Notes: generated by a model not told the origin, from the sequence alone. A stretch of DNA of 64,000 bases from Motacilla alba alba (GCF_015832195.1 NC_052016.1:79880547-79944546), one strand, 5' to 3'. Shown: positions 1 through 13,302, counted from the stretch's first letter. Numbers and translations: made by a program.

Positions 1-702
1 TGCACATATTGAGAGCAGACCTGCCGAGAAGGACTTGGGTGAGAGGCTGGACCTGATCCAGCTGTGGGCACTCACAGCCCAGAAAGCCAAACAAGTCCTG
101 GGCTGCATCCACAGCAGTGTGGCCACCAGGGACAGGGAGGGGATTCTGCCCCTCTGCTCTGCTCTGGTGAGAGCCCACCTGCAGTGCTGCATCAGCTCTG
201 GGGTCTGCAGCAAAGGAAGGAGATTGATCTGTTGGAGGGAGCCAAGATGAGGCCACCAAGATTATTAGGTGGATGGAGCAGCTGTCTGTGAAGACAGGCA
301 GGGAGAGTTGGGGTTGTTCAGCCTGGAGAAGAGACAGCTCAGGGGTGAGGTAATTGCAGCCTTCCAGTACCCGAAAACAGCCTACAAGATAATTAGAGAG
401 ACTTTTTGCAAGGGTATCTAGCGATTGGACAGGGGAAAATGGCTTCAAACTGAAAGAGAGTAGGTTTAGATTAGATATAAGAAAAAAAATAATTATTATG
501 AGGATGATGAGGCACTAGAACAGCTTACCCAGAGAAGTTATGGATGTCCTATCCCTGTGTATGATCAAGGCCAGGCTGGATGGCGCTTGAAACAACCTAG
601 TCTAATGAAAGGTGTCCCTGCCCATGGAAGGGGAGTTGGAATGAGGTGATCTCTAAGATCCCTTCCAACCCAAGCCATTCTGTTAGTCTGTGAGTTGATG
701 AT
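1..702 (+). mobile_element. CR1 LINE, 3' part (C-terminal ORF2 plus 3'UTR)
   Basis: This is a decayed non-LTR retrotransposon of the CR1 family, read on the plus strand and entering from the left edge. Positions 35-250 still translate as the stretch after the reverse-transcriptase core: an ALTAQKAKQVLGCIHSS segment, then a REGILPLCSALVRAHLQC segment. These correspond to the usual CR1 'QKANRILGCI...REVILPLYSALVRPHLEYC' region. The frame then breaks, but the nucleotide match continues through 'GAGAGTTGGGGTTGTTCAGCC' and 'GGTTTAGATTAGATATAAG' type landmarks. It ends at the CR1 tail near 680-702 (CCCTTCCAACCCAAGCCATTC). The protein once supplied endonuclease and reverse transcriptase for target-primed retrotransposition. 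This copy is dead, with frameshifts and stops. Family assignment is firm, subfamily is not. Confidence 0.93.
35..250 (+). pseudogene. CR1 ORF2 C-terminal remnant (71 codons)
   Basis: This open stretch is the surviving reading frame of the CR1 element around it. It opens inside the retrotransposon's polyprotein, downstream of the reverse-transcriptase palm. The first 50 or so residues follow the CR1 pattern (GERLDLIQLWALTAQKAKQ, then ILGC-like VLGC, then LPLCSALVRA). The last 20 residues (GVCSKGRRLICWREPR) are out of the family frame, so a frameshift lies near position 195. It has no start codon of its own and no function is expected. Confidence 0.8.
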
Positions 703-3700
703 ATTTGCTCTATATCCTTATAATATTCTTCTAGGGCATATATAGTGTGTTTTGATGGTTCTAAGTTGCCTTAGCATTGCAGCATTTGAATCTGGGTAGA
801 GTGGCAGGAGCGGATGCTAATCTCTAGGATTTATCACTCCACAGGCTCTTGCTGATGTTGCCGATACAAGTTGCTAGCAAGTTATAGAATTATGTCTCTA
901 AGTTCCCAGTCTGCAAATTTGTCTTACTCCTTCCCAGTCTATTACTTCTGCACGTCTGATCTCCACATTATTGCTTTAAACATAATTAGTTTGTACACAG
1001 TTGTATATATTATTGCAGCAATGGTTCTAAGGAGAAAAGTCTTCCACAAATATTATGGAGCATGTTTCAGATGTATGCTATAATGCATTTTATTCAGATC
1101 CCTCTCATTCTGACAATGTCACGAAAGTTCACTTTACTTTAAGACTCTTCTCTTTGGAACAATTTCTGAAGGCTTGCTCATCTGTTTTGGTGTCAACCAC
1201 AAGGTCTACAGAGAAATTTCCTTAATTTAGTCTTTAATTTACATACAGAAAATTCTATTACATTGAAACCAGGATCTAAGTACCTGAATACTAAGCAGGA
1301 GTAAGAGCTTCTTATACTAAAATAAGCTGGGATGAAATCAAGCAGGAGAAAATAAATATAAGGCAGAAGACTCTGTCATATCTGCTAAGTTGTGAAAGAC
1401 TACTAAATACTTTACAGAAAATTGTCACTGTTTTTCAATCCAGTCTTCTATTGAAAATTGTGAAATATCGAGATCGTTATCCCCAAAGGCATTCAACAGA
1501 TATAAAGCTTATTGAAATTCAAGGTGTGCAACACTAAAACTTCTGGATGATACACGAGATGCCCTTGCAGGATTTCTCAACTTTTATCTTCTGGTGGTCA
1601 GGTTCCACTTCTTTTATTTTGCAGAACACAAGAAAGAGCAATATGTAGCATGGTTGTGGAGATCACAAAAGTTTGCAAAAAGAGATTAAAAAAAAAACAA
1701 CAAACCTAACTGGAACTGTTATGAATGCTTTGCAAGCTTGAAAGTTATTAAACAGTTAGGTTTTGTCATCTGAAAATTTTGGAGTAGGCTTTTCAGTGAA
1801 ATCTTCTGAAGTTTAATGTGAAATAGACATTTTTCTCAAGACAGAATTGCAGTAAATTCTATTTCATTTTTAATATATCTATCACAATTCACATTCAAGT
1901 ACTATTTCATAGTTTAGTAAATTGGCAAATTGCAAAGGGATATGTCATAAATAGAAACATGAATGCTGAAAATACTGAAATGTCATTTAGTAGGAGGAAG
2001 TTAGTAGTCAAAAGTAAAAACTGTGCTTTAAGTGAATTATCTTTCTGGAAAAGAGAGATGTTTAAAATTACACATTTCTTTTAGTATAAATATAATAGCC
2101 ATTCTTTGTTTTCTTAATTTGTCAAGTTTAGAAATTTCATTTTACCATTAAATTCCTAAAATAGAGCTGTTAAAATATTTTAAGTGGTAAAGCTAAATGT
2201 TTTTTTTAATTTTGAAATATGCAAATATCTCTTCAATTCTTTACTGCTGCAGTAGTACAACTTGTTTTGGTGGACTCAGTGGTTTGAACACAAAAAAAAA
2301 AGATTATAGCATCAGTTCCAACTTACTAGATAGTGCCTTCTTAGATACTGACATTAAAGAAATACTCTCTGCAGGTCTATTTTCAGATATGCTGCTCTAT
2401 AGAGAATAATTTCAGCCTATGGAGAAAATGAACGACAGATGGCATTGTTTCTTTCTCTAACAAACACAGTCAGAATGGTGCTGAAGTCTAAAAGACCTTT
2501 TGTCAGTAATAGAATAGAGTGTGAAGAGGAGCCTGCACTTCTTCTAACAACTCTGAAGACATTTAACACATGGTACACACGTTTTTTTAATTGCTTAAAT
2601 GTGCAACTTTCCAGGGAAAATAAAAAAAAGTTATCAACATAAATGAATTACAGCACAAAGAAAGCAATGCATTGTTAATTACAAGAAAGGTCAATGTTTG
2701 TTTTCAGCAATGTTATTTTTGGTTGGTTGGTTGGTTTTGGAGTATTTTGTTTTAGTGGTCTTTTTTTGTGGGTTTTTTTTTTTTTGTTTGTTTGTTTGGT
2801 TTGGTTTTTGTTTGGGTTGGTTTGTTTGTTTGTTTTTAAGGAGAGGGGAAAACAGATTCAACATTTTTTTTCAGTTAGATATAAGAAATAAGTTTTCATG
2901 CTTAAAAACACCAGTGAAACCCTGGACTGCCTATCAATGTGTTAGCACTAAACACAGAGCCTTTTCTACTACCTTTGGTACTCATGTATAAGAAAGCGTC
3001 CTTGGAGTTTAATGTTAATTTCCAGATTACTCTGAGAGGACTCCTCAGACAACTATTCTGATGCTGCTATTGAACTTTAAAATCTTTAGCATGTGGCCAT
3101 TAAGTATTCTGTAAATGCTTTCCACACCTGATGTGCTCTTATAAGCTGCCAGGATTTAGCAATTGACCTGTGATGGATGAAGTGAGAAAAGCAAAAAAGC
3201 AGTCTGTAGAGTACCAATGTCCAAACCCTTGCTCTGAGTCTGACTGACTTCTATGAGCCATATTGAAGTTTTATTTCTAGCCAAAGAGAAGAGGTTTTGC
3301 TTTGTCTCTATAACAAATTCAACCAAGTCCTTCACATTCAAAGTGTGAAACCTGGCTTATAACATCAATTTGCTACATGCAACTTCTACTCAAAAGGGTG
3401 TGAGTTTTTTCTTATCCCTCTCTTTTTTCTTCCCTCCTCCACCCATCCAGTGTGGGCTTTTTCAGGGAATTTTAGTGATAGAACATAGGTATGTGATGTG
3501 TCTTCTTGAAGTAATATCAAAGCTATAGAATCATCTTGACTTTTACACCTCCTCATGCATAGTAAAATAATCCTGCTTTTTCAGGAACTGCAGGAACTCC
3601 AGTGTTGGAAATGTTTAGCTGGTTTTAGCTGTTCACTTGAATTGGTGTGTTCTCACTGGACAAGATCAAAATAAACTAGTTTGCAACTGAAATCATTCAC

Positions 3701-6700
3701 ATTTGCTATGTATATTGAGTATGCATGTGTTTGTTCATATTTTCAAAAGCCGTTTCACAGTCTTGCTAACTACTGGTTTTAGTCCTTCAATGTGGAAAAA
3801 AATTATATATTGTTGGCAGCAAACATCTTTAATCACTACTTCTCTTAAATATGTTTGATTTCTGGTTTAGATACTGCAGTGTTTGTTAGTTATCATATTC
3901 ATTTCAGTAAATATAGACAAGAGCTCTGTTCATAAATAAAACTTAGTTATAACTCTGCCACTGATTTCCTGGAAATATGCTTGTATTTTTGCAAAGGACT
4001 GTACTGAACCATCAAGTTCAAACAGCTAAACATCTACATGTTTTATACATTGTCTTTTGATTACATTTATTTTCATACTTGTACAGTTACTGTGAATTCC
4101 TGAGGGCAATCTGAATATAAAAAAAGTTCATCTGACCTGAGAGTTACCTTAGGGTAGTCCTCAGCCATAGAATATAACTTCATAAATATTTTCCATCACC
4201 TATTTTACCTGTCAAAAGAGGATAAGGAATTAAATTTTGCTTGGGGGAACTGAGAAATAATTATAGAAGTTCAAAATATAGCTGTTTCCAACTCTGAATT
4301 TACGGCATGGTACCAGTTAGACTATAAGGAGGCTATGCTCTGTTTCTGCTGACTGAAAACTATCATGGCAGGAAGAACTCTTTGAGAGAGCTATTCATGC
4401 CCACAATGTTGGCTGTAAGATGTCATAGCTTTGATTCAAATTTCCACACTGTTTGATACACAGTACAAACCTATAGTGCACACGGACTCTGTATAAATCC
4501 CATTTACTTCTGTCACTTCCCTGTCTCCCAGGGGTCCGCTGGCACGTGACCCATGGTGATAAAGTCAGACTGTGTGCAAAAGAGTCAGATGCCATTTGTC
4601 ACACCATTTAGTCCACAATAAGGAGGATTTGGTTTGTTCTGTTTCTTCTGGATGCAAATATAACCTCTCTTTCATACTAGGGAAGTCAGGTCAGTTTTAC
4701 CAAAGCAAGCCTGAGCTTGCTGTAAGGGCAGCTGTAGCTTGGCTATCATATTGGCCATGTCAACAGCCCTTGTGAAATGCCCTCCAGGATTTTAAAAGTT
4801 TAATAAATCATGTGAAAGAAGCATGAAGCCCTCATCAGCTACCTACCCCAACTTAGGATCAAATATGATTAATAGCTAAGGTTTTTACTTATTCAATAAA
4901 GGCCTGAGGTTAGAGGGAGGATCCTGATAGGAGTATTACAGAAAGCATTTTCTTCATGTTTATCAAAGAGTCTAAGTTAATACAGGAAAATCCAGTATGA
5001 ACTCGCACTTGTTAATGAAACCATGACTGATAAATTCACATCGCGTGCGAACAGTTTTCCTCTTAATTCTATGCTTTTTCTTTTTTCTCTTATGTAGAAA
5101 ACAATATTTTGTTTCATTTTTAATATAATAAACATGCAAATTGATTTATTCTTTTTTTCCCTTCTCTTTTTTCATCCAACATTAATGGTTTTATAAATGG
5201 ACATCTTGAAAATGAAACTACAAAGAAGAAACATTTTTTCAATAATTTTAAATTTATTATACTATTTCCATTGATTTCAGTGTACTTTTTGCTGTCTGAA
5301 AAATAAATTCTCAATTCAGATTCAGAGTGTGTTTATTTTCAACCTAAGACCATATTTCACATGATAGGAATTCAAAGAGATTATGATTGAGATATTGATT
5401 GAGTTATTTCATTAAAAAAAAAAAAACTTTAAAATTAATGCTGCGGCACCAGGAAAGTTTTATGAATTTTGACCTTTTTTTTCACACTGAGAATTCCCCT
5501 ACATACTTAAAAGGGATCAAGCCTATATATTCAGAAGAGAAAAAATAAAAAAAGATATGAAAAAAGAGAAACAGTCTCTAAAACAACACAATTAATTTAT
5601 AACCATCTCTAGTGTAACTTCATCAGCAGGATTTGCTATTGCTTCTGTACTAAAAGAATGAAATAAAATAATCTTTTAATGGCAAACATGTAAAATCTCC
5701 CTTAAAAACTTTATTTAAATAATAAATCTGACTACAACTCCAGCAATAAAAATGAATCTTTTGGTTGTTGCAAGCATACCTTTATTGTAACCCTGATTTG
5801 TTTCCCAAATATACCTCTCAATGGTAATATCAGAATTAAAATAAAATTGCAAAAAAATTTACAGCTGAAATGTTCACAACCCATATCTAATAGTCTGTCA
5901 TGGGAATAATTACCCATAATGGGTATCCAAGGGATATAATTGTCTGCTGCTGTGAATTAGGAGTGCCACAGGTGGTGTTAATCACTTGGAATGTATTGGA
6001 GTAGAACAGCAGCCAGAGACAGAGCCTGCTTAAGCTTGATTTGTGGAACTATTGTTTCTGGACACTTCAGATATAAATTGAGCACGTGGTAGTAATAATG
6101 CACACTCAAGTAGTTATACTGAAACAAAGGTATATAAATGTAAATAAAAGCAGAGGAAAGTTTTGTTCCTTAGCAAAGGTTACAGAAATTGTAATGAGCA
6201 ATGTTGTTCTGTGTTGTGGAGCTTGCATTTTTTTGATGGAGAACACACACCAAAATGAAGGTCAGTAGTTGCTTTTATTCCTTGAACCTACCTGGTACAT
6301 ATCAGCAAAAGATCTTTCATCAATTAGGTACTCTAGAATTTTTTCCTTTTATGAAACCCCATAATCATACTTATGAGGCATCGAATTCTATGGTGGTGTA
6401 TGATTTATATGGTATATCCAAGTGTAGTGCTTTCTTTGAAGAGGAATGTAAAACTTTCTTGAAATATGATATTGATTTATTACATCATCGCCATCTGATT
6501 GAAGAACACATCATCAATACAATAGCTTCTCAGAAATATCATGCACACCATCAAAAATGAACTGAATGAATTTGCGAGAAATATGCAAGCATACAGTAAC
6601 TAAATAAGAGTGATGGTACCTTGTCAAGGCCAGAGCAAAGAAAAGGCCTTAAGTGGATATCCATAGGTAAATTAGAGGCAGAAAAACTGAGTCTATGAAT

Positions 6701-7998
6701 GACACCATATGTCTTTGAAGATGGTGATAAAATTCAATATTTAATTAATCTTTTAAAGGAATTAATCTGTAAGCCCTCTATAAACTCAAATAACAAAATC
6801 AGTTCACCCTCTAAGGCACGAGGGAGTGGACAGTTGGTCAAATATCACTGTGAAACATTCATTCTAAAAGTCAAAGCAGCCTTAGTAACACTTTTGTTTA
6901 GAAGCCCATTTGCATTTTAGAGCACATAGTTTTATATACCCATTACAGAGAGAAAACCAAATTATAATTGTGACTTTTATCATTTAAAAGATCATACCTA
7001 GGAAGTAACAAGCTCCAGCTATGCAAGTGTTTTAAAGAGAAAGGCAAAGAATGAAGTTAGACCTCAAGTTCGATATTTCAAATCATTCAAGGTTTTGTTG
7101 AGTAGGTTTTTTTTGTCAGGGTTTTTTTTAATCATCTAGTTTACTAAATTGTAAACTGCTGAACTATAATTTATAAGAATTAACATATATCATTAAACCA
7201 AGTTTCATACCCCAGCAGCTTCTTTCTCAAAATGCATAATTGTATGGGCTAATTACAGTTTGATAGTGATCCATGAAAATTATAAATATTATACTAAGTT
7301 TATATATAAGGTATCAACAAACAAACTGGATTGGGAGAAACCATCTAAACATCATCACAAAAAAAGAAACAGATACTTCTGCTTTTGTAGTTCCATGTTG
7401 TAACTCCTAGATTGTACTTGTCCTTCAGCATATTTTTCACAAATATTCAGTTTGTCAGGCAGAAAAAAAGGTGGAGAAAAAAGTGAAAATGGATCATCAT
7501 GGCAAATAATCCACTAGGAATATTACCATAAGCATTTTTGTCACAAGCAGAACTGTTGCTGACAACTGCAGCTCAGCAAACAATAATATACTGTGTCACA
7601 TAAATATGTGTTATAAAGATTTTTTTCCATCTCTGTGTGAATTTTTGGTTATTATTCACATCTTAATAAGTATTTGCAGAAAAAAGTATTTTCTTCTATA
7701 TTTTATTTCAAATGTTTCTGTAAAATTACAAGAATTGATGCTCTATGTAAGGCTCTCAAAATGAAAAGCCTTCACCTGCAGCGCCAAATGTCTCTCCTAA
7801 GCTAATCATCAAGAATTAACATATCATTACACATACATGAAATTATTTTAATATGTAAATATAATAGAAGTTAGTAAAATACAATCTGCCAAAATCCTGT
7901 GTTTGCAGTGAATAATGAAGTGGAATAATACACAACTGTCTGTTATAAAGTTTGTTAACTTACCTTACAGCCCTGCCAAAACTGTACATTGGAGATAT
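703..7998. other. gene-free AT-rich unique sequence
   Basis: I see no gene here. Open frames are short (up to about 100 codons), lack recognisable domains and are what AT-rich DNA yields by chance. Apart from the T/G tract at 2.72-2.84 kb and short homopolymers (for example A runs near 1688, 2290 and 5415), no repeat family is recognisable. Confidence 0.6.
2721..2837. repeat. T/G-only low-complexity tract
   Basis: Over about 117 bases this strand is almost entirely T and G. It begins as (TTGG)n, passes through T runs and ends as (TTTG)n. The complementary strand is A/C only. It is one of several such tracts in the window (11.5, 15.5, 19.0, 49.8, 50.2 and 60.9 kb). The Phe/Val/Gly/Leu-rich open frames over it are products of the composition. 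Confidence 0.9.
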
Positions 7999-8206
7999 TA
8001 TGGTGTGTTGACCCTGGCTGGACACCAGATTCCCACCAAAGCTATTTTATCACCCCTCCTCTTCAGCTAGACCAGGTAGAAAAAATGTAATGAAAGGCTT
8101 GTGGGTTGAGGTAAGCACAGGTAGAAGTCACTCACCAATTACCATCATGGACAAAACAGACTTGACTTGAGGAATATTAATTTAACTTACTACAAATTAG
8201 AGTCCA
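7999..8206 (-). mobile_element. ERV LTR fragment, 3' end, antisense
   Basis: The plus strand reads TATGGTGTGTTGACCCTGGC, then CACCAGATTCCCACCAAAGC, then a segment on 'CACTCACCAATTACCATCA' and 'AATATTAATTTAACTTACT'. This is the antisense of the 3' end of a widespread bird LTR, whose reverse complement begins TGTGGTGTGTTGACCCTGGC. The antisense poly(A)-signal region falls near 8180. The end of the solo LTR at 23.4 kb has the same design on its reverse strand (a TGTCATGGTTTGACCCTGGC start). That supports a related ERVL-like class, although the class name comes from memory of bird repeats. Only about 208 bases remain. No internal retroviral region is attached. Confidence 0.6.
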
Positions 8207-9480
8207 GTCATCATCACAGTCTCAGAGAGCTTAATTATGTCACATGAATTGAATATGTATATGGCTGCATGTATGACTAGCAGTAACAATGTAATTCCCA
8301 GTAGTCCTTATTAGGATTTAGGATTTTACCTTTGAATTTGGGTTTAATTTTCCCTCTCTGTCACTTGTTTCAATTTTACATACTTCTCAAGTGACCATTA
8401 TCTTGTGGTCTATGTGGGAAACGGCCAAAACCCTTTTTTTTTTTTCTTTCCCTAGAATTGCCTAGATATTTTTTCTTGCAATAAAGACTGATGACAAAAA
8501 AAAAATCTATAAATTTGTTTGTGCATTGTGTAGGCAATAAAACAAAAGTAACAGGTAACAGGGAAGTTTTGAGAAGAACAGATTGTTGGTTTATTGGGTT
8601 TTGTTGGCAGCAATCTGTAATGACCTCTTGATTCTTCAAATCAAGACTGGAAATTTTCTAAAATATGCTGTATCTGGAACATAAGTAAAGAGCTCAATAA
8701 ATAGATTATTGTGTGCAAATCTACAGCCTGTACTAAGCAGCAGACCAGTCTAAATAGTCATAAGGATACTTTCTCTCCATAATTCTGTCAGTCTGTCCAT
8801 GTGACCTGTTACCATCATAGGAAAACAATTTACTGATGGAACTAAAATGACATGAATATAAAGGTATTAGGAGACCAGAAAATGCAACAGAAATCATGTA
8901 AATGATATGATTATATCAGAAATTGCAACCTTTTACATATAAAATATGTATGTATGAATCAGATAAAGCAAGAATTTTTCTTCTTCAGATTTGAAATTTG
9001 CACACAATAACTGAGATATATCGGAATATATGTAACAGTTTCATCCAGTAGGCTTTATAGGTTGGAGCCATGTACTTGAAACTGACAGCACTGATAAATT
9101 TCTGGCTGCTGCAGCTTGACACTGTGCCACTCCTAAAAATTTCAATAAATTCTCTTGATATTAAGGGATCTTTTTCCATGGATTTATCCCATCTTGTACT
9201 TTTGAATCCAGACTGGTTATGGGGAATCATTCACCATCTTTAGCTATATATCTACTTTTCTCAAACCTGTCTACAACAATCTCTGAGCCATGGCAAACCA
9301 GAAATGTGGCACGTTTACTGATAATATGACATTTTAAACAAGTAAAAACAGTATGTGTGAAAATGAAAAATATCACGCCATAAGCATGTATGAAACAAAA
9401 ATTTTGATGGTAAAAAACTATGAAATACACTAATTAGAGGAGAGAAAAAATATGAAAGAGATATTAGGTGTGAAGAAAAA

Positions 9481-10140
9481 ATGCAGGGAGTCCTTACACA
9501 GCTTTCTCCTGGTAACATGGCCAGGATAACAAACATCTGGTAAAGAGAATTGAAATGTAAACAGTGTGTGATGAGGGATGGCCAAAACTCTCAGAGGGAG
9601 CATTTGCCCAAAACTGATAGTCCTCAAGAAGATGACCTTCAGCATGACTAAGAATATAAACATTTGTGAAAATGGGGACAGGTGGTGAGAGGAAGCAGTA
9701 GCCATTGCAGTGGGGTGGCTTCTGATTGCAATTTCCCCAAGACACACCTGCCCTGACCAGTCTGGGAGGCACAATCTCCCATGGGGTGCCAGGAGATGCC
9801 TGCATTCATCAGTGGTCTTTGGAAGTGTGTAGGCAGCATGCATGGGACCACAGTCCTTGGGATGTGGACAAGGTGGTTACACAAAGCTGGGACACCAACC
9901 CCCAACCCATGTGGCTGGACAGGGAAGCTGAACTTGTAGATGTACATGTGTTAAAGAGAGTTAGATCTTCTTGAGAATAGTTGTAGAAGGATGGTTAGGA
10001 AATTGTTGGAGTTATTTGTCCAGTGTCAGGTGTTATGCTTCATCTGCTTTGCTGCTGCTATTGATCTTGAACCTATAATTCCTGAGTGCTGGTTAATCAT
10101 GTGGCATTAATAACTCAATAAAGAGCTTACTGATTTGACT
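9481..10140 (+). mobile_element. possible unclassified LTR or other dispersed element
   Basis: This block stands out from its AT-rich surroundings by higher G+C (about 9660-9930). It ends with AATAAA at 10117-10122 followed by a short A-rich run, an arrangement that would fit an LTR (GC-richer U3, then poly(A) signal, short U5). I do not recognise the family. No terminal TG...CA pair with a target-site duplication could be fixed, and no retroviral coding region is nearby. It could equally be an isochore-scale composition patch or a regulatory element. The strand is chosen only from the AATAAA. Confidence 0.25.
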
Positions 10141-11525
10141 TAAAATAAAAATGTGTCCTACTTTTCCCTACTGTGTATTTTCATAGTAAAATATTAATTC
10201 TTACTGAAGCTGTATTGTATAATTAGTTGCTAAAGGTAGATATAATATTTTGTCATTATGCAAAATAGATGTCAAACTGCATTTCATTTAGGCTCTAGCC
10301 ATACCACTTTTTGGCGGGTGACATTGTCTCAGCAGATCTCTGCATCTGTCTCAGCATCTCAGTGGTCTAGGTTGGAGGCATGCCACTTGCAGTTTGATGC
10401 CCTTTATTTTAGTTTTTCATGCTTAACAACTCAAGAGAACAGATTACCAAAAAGTAAAGTTACTTGACAGCATCTACACCTAGTCTAAGTAAAGCATTGC
10501 AGTAAGGCAAAATTAATATCCTTATAAGAAATATAATTCCCATCAGAATTAGGGACTTTCAATGTGGGGGCATTTAGTAGGTTACCGACTTAAAGAATAT
10601 TGAAGAATCTTGCATTTAATATAGGGTTTTGTACAAAAAAACTGCAACAGAAATCAATAAAAACATATCTGTGATCATACTAACTCAGCATGATACATCT
10701 GTATGGTGGAGATAAATTGCAACTGGCATCAGATTTTCAGAAGATTAAAATACTGTTGCTTCTTGTTTCCTTCAACTAAACTTTACCATTTACTATAGGT
10801 TGAAGCCCAGCATCTTCAGGATTAATTTTCCATTTAGTAACTTAGAAAGGACTTGTTTTTATAGGTTTGCATCATTTAAGGCACGGTATAGCACCATGTT
10901 TATTTTGATTAATAATTGGGTAATAATTTTGTGATTTAAGAGCAATTCATATTTTATGGATTTGTCTGGTTACTATGGATAAACATTTATTATAAGGAAA
11001 CCTGAAATCAAGCATAGCCATCTTTTGAGTTTAAAGAAAGGAAGAGTTTGAGGGAGATTTCCATTTAGCTCACAATGCCTTTCACCCTTAGAGAACTTTA
11101 CATCGCAGTTGGCATGATAACATATGTACATGAAAAAAATTCTATCCTTTGTGCTACCCCAATATATATTTCTGCTGTTGTTAGAGCTTGTAAATTCCAA
11201 TGGAAACATAACACATTTATGTAGATTGGTGTAGTTTATAAAAAGGAAAGGCAAGAAGGCTGGTCAGGTTTTAAAGGCTGGACTTGAACAAATAAAAAAT
11301 CAAGATCCAAGGATTGGGGGTTTGTGGATCCTCTGTTGCTAGGAGCCACTCACACCTTCACATCCAAAGTACTTTTGCACTTACACTTCAGCGAGTGCAA
11401 AAAAAGAGTTGACCATTTACAGTGAGAAAAATTTAACCACATTTAGCTAAATCCCATGGCTTAAAGGCCATTGCTTTTCTACATTTCCTCTTCAGTTAGT
11501 GGGGGAAAAATGGCTGAGACTTTGG

Positions 11526-11563
11526 AGGTTTTTTTTTTTTTTGTTTGGTTGGTTTGTTTTTTT
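11526..11563. repeat. T/G-only tract
   Basis: This is a short T-rich tract with interspersed G (T runs, then TTTGGTTGGTTTG). It contains no A or C over almost 40 bases and belongs to the T/G-only class seen elsewhere in the window. Confidence 0.85.
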
Positions 11564-12997
11564 TACTCATTAAGGCTATTACATTATCTGATGAATGGCA
11601 TTAACAATACCTATCTTTTTCCCACTGATTTCAAGAGCTGTGAGCACATTCCAGCACCCAAATGTCTAAAATTAGACAGATTCCACATTTAACTGTGAAA
11701 ATGAAACCTGCTCAGTAGGACAGATTGGTTTTACAGCTTTAGTCCTGAAATTGGAAAGTGTCAATCTTTTGGGAGGAGTGAGGTAGAACACAGACCAGAA
11801 AAAAGATAACAGAAAATTAAGGGTCAACTGTTTGTTTCAAGATTAAATATTTCCTGTTTTCTTCTGTGAAGTATTTTCTCAATAATGTGAGTTTATACAT
11901 TTTTCTTGCTTCTTTGCTATCCATTAAGCAGCCATACAATGCTATCCCACCTAAACAGAACAATTTTTCATGGTCAGTAACATTTCTCTAAGTTTTGAGG
12001 TAGTAGATAATCAGGCCCATTGTCCCTTAAGGAGTGACAGTTCCTTCAAATATTTTCCTTCTCTGGCTGATGGCATGACATGTGTGTGCTTATATCGCTC
12101 ATTTTTATAACAGATGCTTACCGCCCTTAGCACTTTTTCCACATTCATCTTACATAGGTAGAGACATAATGTGGATTGTGTTTAAGCTGCAATGGTTGAT
12201 TGAACTGTCTGTCTTCTGGGGAAAAAAAGATCTGATTTTCACAGGGGGGTTACAGAGGGATAGTTCTCATTTGCTGCCTAAAATATCTCACTGTCTTGTT
12301 CTTGCAGATATTTCAGCATGCAGAATGTGAAAGTGAATCCACCCAGCTATTGCTCCTTTTGCGCCAAGGAAAACTTTTTCATCTGTACAACTCAAGCTAG
12401 AATGACACACTCTTTGCGGAAACTGAGCACTGAAAATATTTCTATGTTCTGCTGCTGCTGTTGTTTTTAGTATCTGTCAAATCATTCTTCTATTTATTCA
12501 TTTCTGCCTCCCTTCTCTCAAGTGATGCCTTGGACAGTCTGTGGGAAATGGAGATTTTGTGTGTCTTTCAGGGCAGTTTTAATACGTTAATCAGCATAAA
12601 ATTTTTGAAATAAAGGTGAATTTTTTAAAAACATAGGTGGACTTTTAAAGAGAATTTCTGAAAGTGTCAAGCAAACCTACCTGGTTCTGGGAGTGAGATT
12701 TGATAGCGTGGGGTCCCAAGCAGTTTTCTCTGAACCTGCTAGTAAGAGGAAGGGCTTGAGGAGGAGTAGTTGCATCCTAGGAGTCAAAAACTGATTACAA
12801 GCTTATTTTGACAAGGGGGGTTTGAAATTTATTACAATCTAACCCCTTTTGAAAACTGAGCACTTCTAGAAAAAAAAAAATCATAATTCACCTGATGCAT
12901 AGGCACAAATGCATTTTTACCAAAACGCAGGTCAACCTGGAGAGAGGAATTTTACACTTGGAAAAAATGGAGGAGGAAGATGCAAGGAAATAAGTAT

Positions 12998-13038
12998 TTC
13001 CAGCAGAGAACCATGTATTTCATGGTTCTCTGCTGGAA
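12998..13038. repeat. perfect inverted repeat (18-bp arms, 5-nt loop)
   Basis: The left arm TTCCAGCAGAGAACCATG (12998-13015) and right arm CATGGTTCTCTGCTGGAA (13021-13038) are exact reverse complements. They flank the loop TATTT. A transcript of either strand would fold into a 41-nt hairpin with no mismatch. The stem is shorter than a normal pre-miRNA and has none of the usual bulges, so a microRNA is unlikely. A template-switch mutation during replication is a simpler origin. Confidence 0.95.
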
Positions 13039-13278
13039 TTCTGCTCCATCTACATATTTAGGTGACTTTCAAAGCCATTGCTAATTTTAAGCACTCAAGG
13101 AGTTGAAATTATTAAAGAGAAAAGTAATAACCAACATAAATTTTAGAGGACTAAACTGTGTCCAACATTCAAATTATTTTTATGACAGAGTAATAATTTT
13201 TAAAAATATAAGGTAAGGAAAAACTGGTATTTTAAAATATTATTTAGAAAATACTAATTAAAAATTTGTAATACAATA

Positions 13279-13302
13279 AGAAAGAAAGAGAAAGAAAGAA
13301 AC
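13279..13302 (+). repeat. (GAAA)n microsatellite
   Basis: This is an imperfect GAAA array (AAGAAAGAAAGAGAAAGAAA), short and interrupted, in an AT-rich stretch. Confidence 0.85.

Noticed and set aside
2694..2991. Hydrophobic plus-strand frames resembling membrane segments
   Set aside because: They come from the T/G-only tract, where TTT, TTG, GGT and GTT codons give Phe, Leu, Gly and Val.
6255..6560. 101-codon plus-strand frame (MKVSSCFYSLNLPGTYQQ...)
   Set aside because: I considered a small secreted protein because of the start, but there is no proper signal peptide, no recognisable domain and no supporting neighbours. It fits chance.
9430..9947. Three overlapping minus-strand frames of 99-137 codons
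   Set aside because: Several frames are open over the same GC-richer block, none has a recognisable domain, and the block may be a repeat.
12286..12390. Possible splice acceptor (pyrimidine tract then TTGCAG at about 12301-12306) followed by about 28 open codons
   Set aside because: No donor GT is in a sensible place, the frame ends quickly, and acceptor-like sites are common by chance in AT-rich DNA.
12998..13038. microRNA precursor
   Set aside because: The stem is perfectly paired and only 18 bp; animal pre-miRNAs have stems of about 30 bp with mismatches and a longer loop.
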